Assembly (NCBI GenBank): GCA_003013855.2
Contig: ML058386.1
Span: forward strand, 62,001 to 126,000
DNA: 64,000 bases
From: Liriodendron chinense
Taxonomy: Eukaryota; Streptophyta; Magnoliopsida; Magnoliales; Magnoliaceae
Direction of reading: 5' to 3'
Part shown: piece by piece, positions 20,125-33,614 of the stretch
Layout of the letters: each line of letters begins with the position of its first letter
Numbering within the stretch: position 1 is the first letter of the stretch
Notes under the pieces: model-generated
What the model was told of the DNA's origin: nothing
Database searches by the model: none
Seen by the model: the letters and a program-made list of their open reading frames with translations, nothing else
Position numbers and translations under genes: made by a program

Positions 20125-21942
20125 TGTTCGCTCGCCTCAAGTGCAAGGCTATGATGTAGTAATAATTCTCGGTATGACCGAGGTCGATCCACAGGGAAAG
20201 AAGTAAACAATTCCAATTGCTCCAATAACTAGAATCCAAGAAGTTTAGGAAAAATAGTTTTTAACATAAAATAGAAAAATCTGAAATTAAGAAGAACTAG
20301 AGCATCAAGGATCCACTTATAGTAGTCCAATGCCAATCCATTCATCTAATCATAATACAATTAGAATCAAAGTCTTATCTCTCATCTAATTGGAGGATAT
20401 AACGCTCAAGCACAAATAGTCCCACTTAAATTTGAAAATCAGATTTCTAGTTCTAATGAAGCACATAGAACTTAAACTTGTAGCCTTCAGAGTAACAACC
20501 ATGTCAAGAGACTATATCATGCTCAAGGGTTACTACCATTCGAATTCAAACAACCCAATCATGGTAATCTTAGAGAATTGCAAGGAACTCATGTCCGGAG
20601 TACACAAACTCTCACAATTCATCTAAAAATCCAAACTTTATTCAAACTAGAAGTTCAAAATCTAAAATTAAGAGAAGGGTACTTGAAATAAAAGAATTAA
20701 AGCATTGAAACCAACTACAAATTTCACCTCTAACTCTAGCTAAGAGGTTAACTAAGAAAAAGCATATTAAAATTAGAACTAAAACTAAGAAAAGGAAGAA
20801 AAGTTAGCTATAGGAGGCTAGGTAGCCTCCTAGGACTTGAACTCCTTGCTTCCCACGTCCTTGCTTGATTTGGAATAGAAGAGAGCACCTCCTTTTATAA
20901 TACAGCAAGAGTATAACAACATAACAGATTTTGTTTCGCTTCGTACGGCTTAACCAATGGTCGGATTGCCTTCAAATTTGATTTGTAGCTTTCTTGTAAT
21001 GTGATATTCCTCATAGATGATTTATATTTCTAAAATTATCTTCTAAATGGGCCCACCAATCAGATCAGCGACTGCCTCTCAAAATCGTGCAATTTGGGTA
21101 CCTTTAGAACCAGTCATCTTGCTTTCAATGCCCCGGAGTGTACAGAGGTCGGATTGATCTCAAATTTTGAACATTGGTAGAAAACTTCCTCCTCTACATG
21201 ATAGATAGATTAGATTGTCCAAAACAATTCTTGAATTAGGTACGAAAATTAGAACACTCAGGCCTTTTATAAAATCTGTGCAGTTGGATCTTTCTGGATG
21301 GTCCATCTTTCTTCAACCGGTACGATCAAACCACACATCCTTTTGATCTGAAACTTTGTGGTTATTCATATATAGATGTATTCTAGAAGATGGTCAAAGT
21401 AGATTCTTCATATCATCAATAATGGGCCACCTGGACCGGCCCAGAGTTGAGTAGGCGGAATCTGGAACTTTCTGGACAGTTCTTATTGTTTTGGCCACCA
21501 CGGTCAATCCGCAGCTCCGATCGACATGAAACCACTTGGGTTATTTCGGCGTCGAGCTCCTCTTCGACATGGATGTGTTAGATTTCTAAATATCCTTAAG
21601 ATGACCCCCTAAAAATGGGGCTAAAAATCTAAAAACTGGAATAGCCTGCTGTTTGAAATCTGGAAATCTGAAATTGCATGGCCGACTGGTCTTGACCGAT
21701 CGGACAGGGCTGGCCAACCCGTCTTGACCGGTCTAGCCTATCTGTTAGGTGTCCAGGGAGTGCAGGCCTGCTTGGATTTTCATCCAAGGCTCCTAAATGT
21801 CTCCTTTTGGTCTCCGATTAGGTGAAGTCTGCTCTCATTCCTACAATCACATAACCTGCATTAGATGGACCTTTTAAACATGCAAACCATGCATATAATG
21901 TGATGGAATGGCCTATACAATGTATAAATTTGAGGTTCAACA
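20125..21942 (-). mobile_element. Solo LTR Q (Athila-type, F subfamily)
   Basis: TGTTCGCTCGCC...GAGGTTCAACA flanked by perfect GTCAG duplications (20120-20124, 21943-21947). No internal region. Read on the minus strand it starts TGTTGAACCTC like F (26035). A TATAAAA box lies near 20895, the R/U5 stem-loop at 20727-20747 (one arm shortened) and palindromes at 21680-21745. 1818 bp. A solo LTR results from LTR-LTR recombination. Confidence 0.9.
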
Positions 21943-21947
21943 GTCAG

Positions 21948-22805
21948 GGGTCCCACCACTTCCACGAGCTCGTAGTTCTTCAAGAGCTGCTTCCTCGAGC
22001 GATGAGCGGGTCAACATGCCTCCGATTACGGAGAAATTTCTGACTTGGATCGATGGTATAGCCTCGTACGCCCATGTGAATAGCTATATTCCAGAAAACT
22101 TGACCACGCTGGCTACTTCTGATCCCGACCAGATGATCGGAGTTGGAATAGAGAGCAGTCTTAGGGTGAGTTACTCTTTATGATTTCTCACGAACCTTTT
22201 TGTGATTGTATTGCTGACAATTTTATATTTCTTCAAGGATGCGGCTCTATTGATTATGGTTCATCAAGCTATGGCCGAACGGACTTATCAAATGAAGGAG
22301 GCACTCACCGCTGCGTCTTCATGGAAGAAGAAGACTGAGGTTGCAAGATCCGAGCTCAAGAAGGCTCAGTCTGAACTGAAGGTCTCCCAATTCGACCTAG
22401 AGATTTCACAAGCCCAGGCTCGGTCTTTTGAAGACATTTTGAAGGAGGCCGAGGTGAAAGTTCGGTTTGCCAAGAATAAGGTAGTCTCTTGAAATCGCCT
22501 TGAAGATGGCTGAGGAAGAGAAGAAGAATCTAGCCGGGCTTCTGTAAGACACTCAGTCGAAGTCTCAGGCCGAGCTTGAAAATTTGAGGGCAGAGCTTGA
22601 GAAGTTGAACACAGTTTAGGAAGGCCTTTATAATTATGGCTTTCAAGACTGCAGAAATCTTGTCCTTAAGCATTTTCCCGACCTCGACCTTACTCCGATA
22701 GACGAGGACGAGGTTGTTGAAGTGGAGGTCGCTTCAACTAAGGCGCAAGCCGGGGCGCCCGAGGTTGATACTGCTGCAGTCGCAACTACTAAAGGGGCGG
22801 CTTAG
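21948..22805 (+). pseudogene. Relic L: 3' piece of antisense gene (coiled-coil exon)
   Basis: Frame 21948-22167 reads ...ITEKFLTWIDGIASYAH and ends at a GT splice site; an intron of about 70 bp ends in CTTCAAG near 22238, the same place as intron 2 of the B gene. The next exon is a coiled coil (KKTEVARSELKKAQSELKVS) with stops near 22490, 22546 and 22618. Near the end it reads GFQDCRNLVLKHFPDLDLTP, a C-terminal pattern I recognise from plant aORF proteins, and stops at 22803-22805. The pieces show that the exon structure matches B and C although the sequences have diverged strongly. Confidence 0.7.
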
Positions 22806-23369
22806 GGTAAAAAACATTTCCTTTTTTTTTTTTATCAATATCCCTTAAGGGATTTTTTATGAATATTTTTGAGCCCTTCTGAGGCATAAAGTAGAAAAAT
22901 TTTTGAGCCCTTTTGAGGCTTTTACTCTCATCACTTGTTTATGCTTCTGTGATTGTGGTATTATTTTATTCCGTACCTGAACAAATGATATTTGCCAAGG
23001 TAATTGGAACAAGTTGGATATTTGACTTGAAGCTCATAGCTATGTCGACCAAAATGATATTAAGCCATCTGTCGTTTTCGACCTTGAGCTCATCTCAAGC
23101 TTTAGGCTACCAGTGGCCATGCTTGTTCTATGTAGCATGGTAAATCCGAGCTTACGCTCTTTTGATCGAACTCGGACTCCCTCTGGTAACTTTTGAGTAT
23201 GATATTTTAAGCGTCGAACTTAGTCCGTAAACATGTTCGACTTCATAAAAATTCTATCTTTATTGAAAATCTCTGGTGTACAGACTTTCACCTTATTCAC
23301 GTACTTGATTTGATCACGAATAATAAATTTTGAGGTGCTCGGTATTCCACGGATGAGGGAGAGGTCGAC
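22806..23369. other. Non-coding part of relic L after the antisense gene
   Basis: Corresponds in position to the convergent spacer of B (12308-12916). It holds a short direct repeat (TTTTTGAGCCCTTYTGAGGC at about 22866 and 22900) and AT-rich sequence. No gene seen. It ends at the TSD candidate TCGAC where J begins. Confidence 0.5.
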
Positions 23370-24920
23370 TGTTAAGCTCTTAAATGTGTGTATTCTAACC
23401 CCATTTCATCACTAACTATGCTTGAAATACATGATTAAAGACCCAACTAATGCATGGTTTTGGGGTTGTAGGAATGAGAGAGAGAATTCATCAATTGAAG
23501 GCTTAAAGACGTTGTTTACAAGCATTGAAGATTAAAAGACCAAGCGCCAAAGGGTGGAAGAAAGAAAGAAAAGGAGAGAAGAAGGAAGTGCAGAAAATTA
23601 CACTGAAGATCGGTCGTCCATAGCCCAGGACCGGTCGTCTGACTGGTCCGAACACTCAACAGGAAGACCCCTGCTGCCAATGTTGCTGGGCCAATCACGA
23701 CCGGTTGTCCGATCGGTTGTCAGACCGATCGTTGAATTAAAATTTGGGTTCGAATTTTCAAAAAATTCTTTGGACTATTTCTGGCCTTTTACGACTGGTC
23801 GTCCACGAGCTCAGACTGGTCGTCTGACCGGTCGTATGCGTAACAGAGCTTCTTCTACAAGCTCCGAAATTTGCTGTGCAAATCGCAGTTTTTGCTGATT
23901 TTCTCGAAGTTTCTTCGCATCTAGAGCCTCAAACCTATAAAAGGACTCATCTAGCTCGTTCCTAGAGCATCCTAAAAGAGAATTACCATGGTGGGAGGCG
24001 GCGAAAGTCAGATCGGGAGTTCTACAACTCCTCCTAGTCTGTTCTTCTAGTTTTTATATTTTTCTTAGTTGCTTTCATGTTTCCTTGGATCATGAACGGC
24101 TAAACCTCTTAGCTAGGGCTAAGAGGTGAAGCTTGTAGTGAATCTATGATGTTTTAATTCGTTTGTTTTGGTTTCAAGTTGGATTGTTAATGAAGAACAA
24201 TGGTTTGAAGTTTGAATAAAGTTCTAAGTACTCTTTCTTAGTCTTATGATGTCTCATAGATGTTTAGAAGAATTGCTTGAATTCTTAATTATTTTGAATG
24301 GTTCTAGACTTGTACACTCTGAGGAATCGGATTCAATACGCTCTAGACCTTGGATTCTCATATGGGAACTTCATGCTAAGAGTTCTACTTTCCTGAAATT
24401 TCTGCTTATGTGTGATTGTGTATGTGATTTGAATGAAGTTCAAATCATGATCTAGTTATGCTTTGTGATAGAGTTTAATGATGATTATGATGATTGTGAT
24501 CTTAATCTATTGGAACTAGGATTGACTTATGCAATTGAGTGTGCTCAAGTCCTAACTTGAATTGAGGGAATCATGTACATGAATCACACAAATGACAGAT
24601 TGTTTGTTTTAATTGCTCTATCATCCGGCTAGATAGGATTTAATTTCGATTCTAGTTGAGTAAGTGAGAAACCACAGTAAATTAAGCATCAAGGATTGCT
24701 ACAAGTGGATCGTTGAACCCCAAGTGCTCTTTTACATTGTTTACTTTCACTTTTAGTTCAAAATATTTCTCTACATTCAATTCCAAAATCCTGTTTAGTT
24801 AGTTCTCAATTAGAAACCATTGGAAGTATTTTGCGAGTTCCTACACAAGTCCCTATGAATCGACCTTAGTCTTACCGAGATTATTACAACATTGCAACCC
24901 TACACTTGGGGAAGCGAACA
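23370..24920 (+). repeat. 5' LTR of element J
   Basis: TGTTAAGCTC...GAAGCGAACA, 1551 bp. It matches the 3' LTR of H read on the minus strand. GACCGGTC-type palindromes at 23608-23845, TATAAAA at 23936-23942, stem-loop at 24105-24126. Confidence 0.88.
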
Positions 24921-24926
24921 AGTTTT

Positions 24927-24941
24927 TGGCGCCGTTGCCGG
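24927..24941 (+). other. Primer binding site (tRNA-Asp type), element J
   Basis: TGGCGCCGTTGCCGG, 6 nt after the LTR end, as in A. Confidence 0.85.
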
Positions 24942-25109
24942 AGACTTTGACGGTTTTTCACAAAATTTCTGAAAATAGTTTCTATTTGAGATTTTTGGGA
25001 GTCATTTACTAACTTAGTTTGTTTGCTTTATTTTGTTTTTACAAGAATTCTAGGAGTCAAAGTAGTCACTTCAAATCAGGTTTTTCTGACCCTTTTTCTT
25101 TTATTTTTC

Positions 25110-28100
25110 TGAGATTTGCATGCCACATTGGGTTCGGGATTCTAATAACCGACTCATTAGTGAAGGGGGAATTGTTGAAGGGATTGATAGGGAGCCATGT
25201 GCTAAGAAACGTTGATTGTCCAATTTTGTCTGAAAGTATGGCTGGAAATCAACCTAACCCTATGGCCAATCAAAATCTAGGCTAAACTGAAACGGGAGAG
25301 AATGAGGTTGAGAATGTTCCCTGACCTAGAACACTATGTGATTACTTGCAACCTGCAAGAGCGAGCAATCCCTCATGCATAGTTTTTCCACATAATGCAG
25401 GGAACATAGATCTTAAACCGGGAGTAATCCAACTCCTTCCCAAATTCCATGGACTAGACAGTGAAAGTGCCTATCAACATCTTAAGGAATTTAATGAGGT
25501 GATAGCCACAATGCACTTTGCAAATGTAACTGATGATGTGGTGAGACTCAAATTATTTCCTTTTTCCCTTAAAGAGAAAACTAAGGCTTGGCTTCATGCA
25601 TTAAGGCCAAGATCAATTGGCACATGGACTGAGATGACTAGGGAGTTCATTAAAAAGTTCTTCCCTACTCACAAAATGATCATGTTGAGGTGCCTTATCA
25701 TGAATTTTGCTCAAAAAGAGGATGAGACCTTCTTCCAATGTTGGGAGAGGTTCAAGGACTTGTTAAATGCTTGCCCACATCATGGCTACGAAATTTGCGG
25801 GTAATAAGCTTTTTCTATGAAGGACTGACTTCACCCATGCGTCAATTCGTAGAGATGATCTGTAATGGAGAATTCATGAATAAGGAAGCCGAGGAAGCAT
25901 GAGACTATTTTGATGAATTGACCGAGAATGCACAGTCTTGGGATACATCTAAACCAACAAATCTCAAGACAAGCCGACAAAAGGAAAAAGGAGGAATTTA
26001 TGTCATCTCAAAAGAAGATAACATAAGTGCACGTTGTTGAACCTCCAATTTATACGTTGCATTGCCCACTACATGACATGTTATGCATGGTTTTCATAAT
26101 TTAAAGACTAATCAAATACATGTTTTGTGGTTGTAGGAATGAGAGTTACTTTACCCAATTGATGACCAAAAGAGCTGATTTAGAACCTTGGATGAAGACC
26201 CAAGGAGGGCTGAAGGAAGAAGGAAGCAAAGAAGGAAGCAAAGAAAGAAGAAAATAGAAGAAAGAAAGGAAGAAAACAAGAAGAAAAAGAGACCGACCGG
26301 TCTTGACCGGTCGGCCATGCTTGCTGGAGTAATGCCAAAGAGGGCCTGACCGGTCGTGACCGGTCGGCCAGCCCTGTCCGACCGGTCATGACCGGTCGGC
26401 CATGCAAGTTTCAGATTCCAGATTCTAAAACAGCAATGTATTCCCGCACCTGGTTTTTTGGACCAGTTTTCTGAAGCCATCTTGATGATATTTGGAAATC
26501 CAACACATCCATGTCGAAGAGGAGCTCGACACCGAACTAACCCAAGTGGTTTCGTGTCGATCGGAGCTACGGATTGACCGTGGTGGCCAAAACAATACGA
26601 ACTGTCCAGAAAGTTCCAGATTTCGCTGTTCAACTCTGGGCCGGTCCAGAGGACTCATCATTGATGATATGAAGAATCTACTTTGACCATCTTTTAGAAC
26701 ACATCCATATATGAATAACCACAAAAGTTTCAGATCAAAAGGATGTGTGGTTTGATCGTACCGGTTGAAGAAAGATGGACCATCCAGAAAGATCCAACTG
26801 CGCAGAGTTTATAAAAGCCCTAAGTGTTCTAATTTTCGGACCACATTTTGGGATTGTTTTGGACAATCTAATCCTTCTATCATGTAGAGGATGAAGTTTT
26901 CTACCAATTTTTAAAATTTGATATCAATCCAACCTCTGTACACTCCAGGGCGTTGAAAGCAAGATGACTGGTTCTGAAGGTACCCAAAGTGCGCGATTTT
27001 GAGAGGCGGTCGGTGATGTGATTGGTGGGCCCATTCAGAGGATAATCTTGGAAATCTAAATCATCTATGAGGAAGATCACATTACAAGGAAGCTACAAAC
27101 CAAATTTGAAGGCAATCCGACCATTGGTTAAGCCATACCAAGCGAAACAAATTCTGCTATGTTGCTGTACTATTGCTGTACTATAAAAGGAGGTGCTCTC
27201 TTCTATTCTAAATCAACCAAGGACGTGGGAAGCAAGGAGTTCAAGTCCCAGGAGGCTACCTAGCCTCCTCCAGCTAGTTTTTCTTTCTTTTTCTTCCATT
27301 TCTTAGTTCTAGTTCTAGTTTTAATATGCTTTTCCTTAGCTAACCTCTTAGCTAGAGCTAGAGGTGAAATTTGTAGTTGGTTCCAATGCTTTAATTCTTT
27401 TATTTCAAGTACCCTTTTTTTAATTTTGGATTTTGAAGTTCTAGTTTGAATAAAGTTTGATTTTTTAGAAGTTTTGTGAGAGTTTGTGTGCTCAGGACAT
27501 GAGTTCCTTGCAATTCTCTAAGATTACCATGATTGGGTTGTTTGAATTCGAATTGTAGTAACCCTTGAGCATGCCATAGTCCATAGGCATGGCTGTTACT
27601 CTGAAGATTACAAGTTCAAGTTCTATGTGCTCCATTAGAACTAGAAATCTGATTTCCAAATTTAAGTGGGATTGTTTGTGCTTGAATGTTATATATTCCA
27701 ATTAGATGAGAGATAGGACTTTGATTCTAATTGTGTTGTACTTGGATGAATGGATTGGCATTGGACTACTACAAGTGGATCCTTGATGCTCTAGTTCTTC
27801 TTAATTTCAGATTTTCCTATTTTATGTGAAAAACTACTTTCTTAAACTTCTTAGATTCTAGTTATTAGAGTAGTTGGAATTGTTTACTTCTTTCCCCGTG
27901 GATCGACCTCGGTCTTACCGAGATTTATTACTACATCGCAGCCTTACACTTGAGGCGAGCGAACACAAGTGTGGCTAGCCTCACAAGAAAAGTCGAGGCT
28001 ATGGAATTGAAGAAATGAGAGACGATTAACTCAAAGGACATTGAAATTGTTTGTTGAATTTGTGCCAGGAATCAACATGCAACATAGGATTGTCCCACAA

Positions 28101-28392
28101 TTTCTGCATTCTAGGAAATCTTATAAGAACAATCAAATGCTATAAACAGTTATCAACGGCCATTTAGTGCTCCAAACTCAAACACGTATAACTCTAGTTA
28201 GAAGAACCATCTCAACTTCAGTTAGAGGAATGGACCAATTGCGAATGCAAACAACACCCCCCAAGCTCAACCTTTACTAAGTCCATCTCTAGTAATCACA
28301 CCAAAAGCTACGTTAGAGGAGATGTTGGGTGCATTCGTATTAGTTCAAGCTGAAGATAGCAAGACTAATTCTCTAAAAATTGATGGGTTCAT
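25110..28392 (+). pseudogene. gag: gag of element J, decayed and split by solo LTR F
   Basis: The best piece, 25346-25804, carries KFHGLDSESAYQHLKEFNE, RPRSIGTWTEMTREFIKKFF and CWERFKDLLNACPHHGYE. The frame is lost near 25800 and many stops precede and follow, several of which look like C-to-T changes at Gln or Trp codons. Gag resumes after F at 27966 with SVASLTRKVEAMELKK and a decayed zinc knuckle region (ICARNQHAT), and stops at 28392 within SLKIDGF. H has the equivalent sequence at 62900-64000. The protease and everything after it are not in the window. Confidence 0.8.
26035..27965 (+). mobile_element. Solo LTR F in gag of J
   Basis: TGTTGAACCTCC...GGCGAGCGAACA, 1931 bp, flanked by CACGT (26030-26034) and CAAGT (27966-27970), one mismatch. 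The gag frame on both sides joins at the duplication, as comparison with H (63750) shows. U3 has GACCGGTC clusters (26291-26402); an ACTATAAAAGG box lies near 27183 and a decayed stem-loop at 27344-27364. Confidence 0.85.
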
Positions 28393-31300
28393 TGTTCGCT
28401 TCTCCAAGTGTAGGGTTGCGATGTAGAATTAATCTTGCTAAGACCGAGGTCGTTCCATAGGGATTTGTGTAGGAACTCACAAAATACTTTCAATGGTTTC
28501 TAATTGAGAATTAACTAACAGGATTTTGTAATTGAATGTAGAGAAATATTTTATACTAAAACTGAATGTAATCAATAATAAAGAGCACTAGGGGTTCATG
28601 GATCCACTCGTAATAATCCTTGATGCTTAATTCGCTGTGGTTTCTCACTTACTCAACTAGAATCGAAATTAAATCCTATCTAGCCAGATGATAGAGCAGT
28701 TAAAACAAACAATCTGTCATATGTGTGATTCATGTACATGATTCCCTCAATTCAAGTTAGGACTTGAGCACACTTAATTTCATAGGTCAATCCTAGTTCC
28801 AATAGATTAAGATCATAACCATAATAATCATCAAACCTTATCATAAAGCTTAGCTAGATCATGACTTGAACTTCATTCAAATCACATACACAATCACACA
28901 TAAGCAGAAATTCCAGAAAAGTAGAACTCTTGGCATGAATTTCCCACATGAGAATCCAAGGTCTAGAGCGTATTGTTTCCAATTCCTCGAAGCATACAAG
29001 TCTAGATCCATGCAAAACAATTAAGAACTAAAGCAATTCTTCCAAACATCCATGAGCCATCATAAGATTAAGAAAAACTACTTAGAACTTTATTCAAACT
29101 TCAAACTATTGTTCTTCACTAATAATCCAACTTGAAACCAAAATAAACGAATTAAAACATCTTAGGTTCACTATAAGCTTCACCTCTTAGCCCTAGCTAA
29201 GAGGTTTAACCGTTCATGATCCAAGGAAACATGAAAGCAACTAAAAAAAATATAAAAACAAGAAGAACAAACTAGGAGGAGTTGTAGAACTCCCGATCTG
29301 AATTTTGCCGCCTCCCACCGTGGTAAATCTCTTCTAAGATGCCTTAGGAATGAGCTAGAGGAGTCCTTTGATAGGTTTAAGGCCCTAGATGCGAAGAAAC
29401 TTCGAGAAAATTTGCGCTTTGTGTAGCAAATTTCGGAGCTTATAGAAGAAGCTCTGTTGCGCAGATGACCGATCGGACGACCTGTCTAAGCTCGTGGACG
29501 ACCGGTCATGATTGGTCCAGCAACGTTGGCAGCAAGGGTCCTCCTGTTGAGTGTTCGGACCGGTCGGATGTTCACTCCCCAAGTGTAGGGTTGCGAAGTA
29601 GTAATAATTCGGAAAGACCGAGTATCGTTCCCACAGAGATTTATGTATGGGTATCTTCAGAATTTAACTAAAACAACTAGTAATTAAGACTATATTAAGA
29701 ACTAAAACTAAACAAACAGTGATTTGAGTTTAAACAGTGAATGGTTAAGGTAAATTCAATCTAAAAAAAATCACTAGAGCACCAAGGATCCACTCTTGAT
29801 ACGTTTCAATGCATTAACACAACTAGGTCTCATATAATTCAATCAGAATCAGATTTCCATCTCTATCCGATCGGAATATAGAGCAATTAATCACAGTTAT
29901 CTGAAATAGGTGCTTATTAACTGATTTGATTCCCACAACCATGCTCAGGCCTTGGGCACACTCAATTGTATAGGCCAAGCCTCTTTCCAATCTAGTTGAG
30001 ATTCATAATCATAGACTTCACCAAGTCCTGTCACTAGACTTGATTACAACTCATGATTTGAACTCTAATTAAATCAAAATCAATCACTAAACAACTATTC
30101 CAGATTATATACAAAAGATAAGAATTTCAGTTGCATGAGTTCCCACATGAAAATCAGGCCATTGCATACAAGGCAATCAAAGCGTCTACCATGCCCGGAG
30201 TCGATGGTAGATCAATGCATTACACAAGCATAAACAATGCTCAATAGCTAAGATACTAAGTTAGGATCACTAAGAATCACACGAGCCCGGAGTCATCAAG
30301 AGATCAAAGTAGAAACCAACATAATACTTGAATCAAACTCAATTTGAACTAAAATTCATTCATTAAAGCATAAAAGGAAACCTAGGTTGCATCAATCCAT
30401 CAAAAACGAATCAAAAGCTTCCCCTCTTAGCTCTAACTAAGAGGGTTTAGTTCATCTCTAACATCCTTGAACTAAAAGCCTCTAAAAACATGAAAAACTA
30501 CTAAAACAGGAAGAAAACTAAAGATCTGAAGTCGAATCCGTCTCCTGAGCAATCCCCACGTCCTAGCCTCCTTTGGTATGAAGAGAAGACACCCTTTTAT
30601 AGCTTGGAGGAGTCCAATACGCAAGAGAACTCCAGAAATCGCGTAATTTTACGCACTTGCGCAGAAGAATCCAGAGCCCGATTTAGAAACAGCTTGTTTT
30701 GCACATGGCCGACCGGTCATGACCGGTCGGCCTTGAGAATTCCCTTGTCCAGCAGCTATGGCCGACCGGTCATGACCGGTCGGCCTAGGCAGTCCATCAG
30801 TCAGCAGCTATGCCCGACCGGTCATGACCGGTCGGGCTGGGCAATCCTTCTATTTTGGCATGTAAATGTGTGGCCGACCGGTCTTGACCGATCAGTCTTG
30901 CTTGGCTAACCGGTCAGCCAACCGGTCTTGCCTTCTTCCTTCTCTATTTCTTTCTTTCTTTCTTCTTTTCTCTTCTCTCCTTGCTTTCTTCTCTTTGATC
31001 TTCCTTCAATACTTCATCTATTGATCCTCAATGCTCATAAAGAGCTCCACTTAGCTTTCAAATGGTGAACTCTCCATCTTGTTCCTACAATCATAAATCA
31101 TGTGGTAAGTTGGTCCTTTAAACATGTATATCATGCATAATGAGTGATGAATTGGGGTTAGAATATGCACAATTATGAGCTCAACATCGGACGATCGGTC
31201 CTGGGCTATGGACGACCGGTCTTCAATGCAATTTTCTGCACTTCCTTCTTCTCTCCTTTGCTTTCTTTCTTCCACCCTTTGGCGCATGGTCTTTTGATCT

Positions 31301-31459
31301 TTAATGCTTGTAAACAGCGTCTCTAAGCCTTCAATTGATGAATTCTCTCTCTCATTCCTACAATCACAAAATCATGCATTAGTTGGGTCTTTAATCATGT
31401 ATTTCAAGCATAATTAGTGATAAAATGGAGTTAGAATATACACATTTAAGAGCTTAACA
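28393..31459 (-). repeat. 3' LTR of element H, split by solo LTR D
   Basis: Pieces 28393-29568 and 31191-31459, about 1.44 kb when joined. On the minus strand it starts TGTTAAGCTC as J does. The TATA box is mutated (TATCAAAGG on the minus strand near 29370 against TATAAAAGG in J). Stem-loop at 29183-29204. Confidence 0.87.
29569..31185 (-). mobile_element. Solo LTR D (A-like subfamily) in the 3' LTR of H
   Basis: TGTTCACTCCCC...TGAGCTCAACA, 1617 bp, with perfect TSD TCGGA (29564-29568, 31186-31190). It lies within the GACCGGTC cluster of H. It has its own cluster at 30706-30930 (GACCGGTCATGACCGGTC units) and a stem-loop at 30422-30445. Confidence 0.92.
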
Positions 31460-32606
31460 CACCCTCCAACTAGCATTTTGCTAGTCTCGAGCAAAACATG
31501 CATGATTCTTCAAACTCAACTCTCCTTCAAAAACTTGGCTTCTATACACTCCATGATGTGCAAGTGTAAAAATTGAAAATACTTATTGATAGAGGTTGAA
31601 ACCTTATGTCTCTCAGAACATAAGAAGTGCTCATATATAATTCCCGCTGATTGATTGATAGATAGAACGATTCAAACAAGTTAACCTAGTGTGCTCAGTG
31701 AATGCTCATCTTATGGATTTTCAGGATTATCTTCTTCATAAATCATCATAGCATGGATTTAAGATGTACAAAATAGCATATATTTAAGGTGTACAAATCA
31801 ACAACAATGCCTATGACAGGAATTTGCCTTACTGTCCTTCCGATGGCTTTCACACTACTTCCCATTTTCGGCTTTGGTTACGGGTAGACCATCCCCCGGT
31901 TGGTAATAGGTAGCCCTTTTCGGAATTTTCCACCATATTTTCAATCATTCCCATATTTTCATCCTTCCTATCCTTTTCACACACCTTAGATAAGATTTTT
32001 AGAAATCCATATCTTTCGTTATTTTCCCATGGACAAGGATGGACAAAGTACCCCGGCTTGGTTCCTCAACACCTCAAATCCAAACCTAGCTAATCCACAA
32101 TTCTAATAATCCTTTCAAAGCATGAGAATCGTGTAAAGTGAACTTGCTATAAAAGTGTTTCAATTTTTCTATCTATCAAATCAATAGGGGAATCCAATTA
32201 GAAAATCATCATGTTACAAGTCCTTTAAGAGTTTCAAAATCATCTCACTACATCTTTCTTCCTTTCATACTTACGACATCCCAAGTGCATATAAACATGG
32301 TTTTCCAAAGGAGTTTTGAATTTTAAGAAAAAATCGAAAAATTTCTGCATCATTGCTTAAAATGTCACAAAACACTAGATTCATCCTAGTGATCCCACAT
32401 TCCCCAACCAAATCTTGCATTGTCCTCAATGTAAAAGATATGCAATAAGCAAAACATGAGAGAAAAAATAAAGGGAGTGAGGAATGGGAGTACCTGAGAG
32501 AACAAAAACTGGAATTTTACTTCCTTCAAACAAACATATGAAAAAGCAAACCAAAAGCAGCAAAATCCTAATCCTAAGTACTCTATACCTCCATCAGACT
32601 AGGAGA
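31460..32606 (-). other. Purine tract and 3' non-coding block of H
   Basis: On the minus strand GTTGGAGGGTG precedes the LTR at 31459. The remaining 1.13 kb is collinear with 5590-6738 of A and 39710-40853 of K; the block around 31880-31910 (ACCGGGGGATGGTCTACCC on the minus strand) is nearly identical in all three. No gene seen. Confidence 0.68.
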
Positions 32607-33614
32607 TCAAATATCCTGATACACAGGATCAGTCAAAGGTATGGACATACCTTCTGAAGGAAAATTCTCAAAGAACGGCTTTAATCGCTGACCATTCGCT
32701 TTAAAGATATTACCATTCCTTGGATTCAACAACTCGACAGTCCTATATAGATAAACAATTTTCACAATGAAAGGATCGGTCCATCGAGACTTCAATTTTC
32801 CCGAAAATAAATGTAGCCGAGAATTATACATAAGGACCTTTTGATTAATCGTGAAGGTCTTATGAAGGATGTTCTTATCATGGAACACCTTCGTCTTGTC
32901 TTTATAAATTCTCGCATTTTTATATGCCTCGTTCCAGAGTTCCCCAAGTTCATTCAATTAAAGTTTGCGCAACGATCTTGCTTTGTCAGAATCAAAATTC
33001 ATCTTCTTTATCGCCCAATATGCCCTATGTTCCAACTTCACGGGCAAGTGACAAGCTTTCCCATAGACAATTCTATAGGGAGACATTCCAATGGGGGTCT
33101 TGAAAGCGGTACGGTAAGCCCAGAGTTTATCGGTAAGTCGAAGCGACCAATCTTTGCGATCGGGGTTCACTGTTTTCTCCAAAATATGTTTAATTTTCCT
33201 GTTGGATATGTCAGCTTGTCCACTTGTTTGTGGGCGATAAGGAGTGCTCGCCTTGTGATTTACGCCATATTTTTTCATTAAAGCTTTAAACGGGCGATTA
33301 CAAAAATGAGATCCTCCATCGCTTATAATGACTCGAGGTGTTCCAACTCAGGAAAGGATATTTTCTTTTAAGAAAAGAATGACTGTTTTATGGTCATTGT
33401 TCCAGCATGGAATTTCCTCGACCCATTTTAAAACATAATCGATGACAAGCAAAATATATAAATTTCCAAAAGAAGATGGGAATGGATCCATGAAATCAAT
33501 GCCCCAACAATAAAAATTTTGATTGGTAAGATGGGATTGAGTGGCATCATATTTCTGAAATTGCGGTTTTACTGCAAGTAAAGATACTTGGAGATATGCC
33601 TAAAGTCCTAGAAA

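Larger units (their letters stand above)
23370..28392 (+). mobile_element. Element J: decayed Athila-type element, left part
   Basis: 5' LTR 23370-24920, tRNA-Asp primer site, short leader and gag. The body is broken by solo LTR F and then ends at 28392 where the LTR of H begins. The rest would lie beyond the window if H inserted into J. The left TSD candidate is TCGAC (23365-23369), which cannot be confirmed here. LTR and gag are of the same subfamily as H. Confidence 0.8.

Noticed and set aside
31786..32600. A host gene fragment in the 3' block of H
   Set aside because: The whole stretch is collinear with A and K, so it belongs to the element.
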